From positions 1 to 6,400 of the forward strand of contig JANQHA010000648.1 in the NCBI GenBank assembly GCA_028282865.1: 6,400 nucleotides of DNA. The letters are read 5' to 3'. The DNA is from Oligoflexales bacterium (GTDB taxonomy: Bacteria; Bdellovibrionota_B; Oligoflexia; Oligoflexales; CACXFL01). Below are positions 6,079 through 6,400 of this stretch, piece by piece. The notes beneath the pieces were generated by a model, which worked only from the letters and a program-made list of their open reading frames with translations, had not been told where the DNA came from and searched no databases. A program made the translations under genes and the position numbers. Positions within the stretch are counted from its first letter, which is position 1, and each line of letters begins with the position of its first letter.

Positions 6079-6136
6079 TGGTCACACCGTCATTGTTATA
6101 TTTATACCTAAATTATAACAAAACTAAGTGTGACCA
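6079..6136. repeat. Nested palindrome upstream of the phosphatase gene
   Basis: Outer arms TGGTCACAC (6079-6087) and GTGTGACCA (6128-6136) are a perfect 9-bp inverted repeat 40 bp apart. Inside them TTGTTATA (6093-6100) and TATAACAA (6114-6121) form a second perfect 8-bp inverted repeat with a 13-bp centre. In RNA from the minus strand, the outer 3' arm would occupy the ribosome-binding position just before the TTG start. No U tract follows, so this is not an obvious terminator for the upstream cyclophilin gene. An operator or translational control role is inference. Confidence 0.5.
6112..6120 (-). promoter_or_regulatory. Extended -10 promoter candidate for the phosphatase gene
   Basis: On the minus strand the sequence reads TGTTATAAT (6120-6112), a perfect TG-N-TATAAT extended -10. 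No recognisable -35 lies 16-18 bp upstream, which extended -10 promoters can tolerate. Transcription would begin near 6105, giving a leader of about 30 nt before the TTG at 6074. The element sits inside one arm of the inner palindrome (6114-6121), which suggests repression or another control at this site. Confidence 0.45.
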
Positions 6137-6148
6137 GAGGCTTTGCTA

Positions 6149-6400
6149 CTAGGCAGGATTCTCCACTACGGTGGCCGTATTGATGGTTATTGGAGTTGTC
6201 GGTCGATCTTGTTGATCGGTCTCCGCTAAACCTATTGCCTTCACAGTTTCAAGGCTATCGTCTTCCGCCTTTCCAAATACTGTGTACTGGTTATCCAAAT
6301 GAGGGACTCGTCCTAGGCATATAAAAAACTGTGATCCCGCGGAGTTAGGGTCCTGAGAGCGTGCCATTGATAAAACACCAAGTTCGTGGGGTTCCGGATT
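6149..6400 (-). CDS. Cyclophilin-type peptidyl-prolyl cis-trans isomerase (C-terminal part)
   Basis: The reading frame is open to the window edge, so the N terminus is missing; 83 residues to the TAG at 6149-6151 are visible. The frame runs on upstream of the internal ATG at 6365-6367 as NPEPHELGVLS, matching the cyclophilin region before the conserved SMAR, so that ATG is not the start. Conserved cyclophilin elements follow: MARSQDPNSAGSQFFI, then LDNQYTVFGK, then a final strand TPITINTATVV. The Gln and Phe of SQFFI correspond to active-site residues of human cyclophilin A (Q111, F113). At the position of its drug-binding tryptophan W121 there is histidine, and tyrosine replaces H126, as in many bacterial members. 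It catalyses proline isomerisation during protein folding. Localisation cannot be judged without the N terminus. The next gene, on the same strand, starts 74 bp downstream and probably has its own promoter. Confidence 0.9.
   Translation of the reverse strand, partial: NPEPHELGVLSMARSQDPNSAGSQFFICLGRVPHLDNQYTVFGKAEDDSLETVKAIGLAETDQQDRPTTPITINTATVVENPA

Noticed and set aside
6149..6367. A complete 72-residue protein starting at the ATG at 6365-6367
   Set aside because: The frame continues upstream with conserved cyclophilin sequence to the window edge, so this is the end of a longer gene and not a small gene.

Overview
The window reads as ordinary chromosome of a Gram-negative bacterium. The envelope points that way: a lipobox-bearing, MltD-type lytic transglycosylase with LysM repeats, plus an iron superoxide dismutase very close to the proteobacterial SodB pattern. 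The phosphatase (Cache-like sensor, HAMP, SpoIIE/PP2C) is a type common in Bdellovibrionota/Oligoflexia-like and other environmental lineages. I cannot fix the taxon from sequence alone, so that placement is a weak inference. There are no mobile elements, CRISPR arrays, tRNA or rRNA genes, and coding density is high.

Layout from left to right. Positions 1-50 hold small hairpins just past the end of an ABC ATPase gene. Positions 51-3236 form a compact minus-strand operon, transcribed right to left: mltD-like transglycosylase (3236-1923), a polytopic membrane protein (about 1900-773, possibly starting at 1918) and an ABC ATPase (770-51). The gaps are 22 and 2 bp. Positions 3237-3487 are a 251-bp, AT-rich divergent intergenic region with several perfect inverted repeats, one of which overlaps a plausible mltD promoter. 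Positions 3488-4066 encode SodB on the plus strand. Positions 4067-4157 are a convergent spacer with two hairpins. Positions 4158-6074 encode a membrane-anchored RsbU-like phosphatase on the minus strand. Its 74-bp upstream spacer holds nested palindromes around an extended -10 promoter. Positions 6149-6400 hold the C-terminal part of a cyclophilin-type peptidyl-prolyl isomerase (minus strand) whose start lies beyond the window.

How the genes fit together. The membrane protein and ATPase are translationally close and almost certainly make one ABC transporter of unknown substrate; co-transcription with a peptidoglycan hydrolase suggests an envelope role. The SpoIIE phosphatase probably senses an extracytoplasmic signal and dephosphorylates an anti-sigma-factor antagonist or similar protein, but no partner gene is visible here. 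SodB and the cyclophilin look like stand-alone housekeeping or stress genes.

The most interesting points are the uncharacterised transglycosylase/ABC operon, an internal duplication in its permease, a permease start that may be a rare ATT codon, and two regulatory palindrome clusters (3254-3323 and 6079-6136). I saw no clear evidence of a wholly new defence or mobile system.
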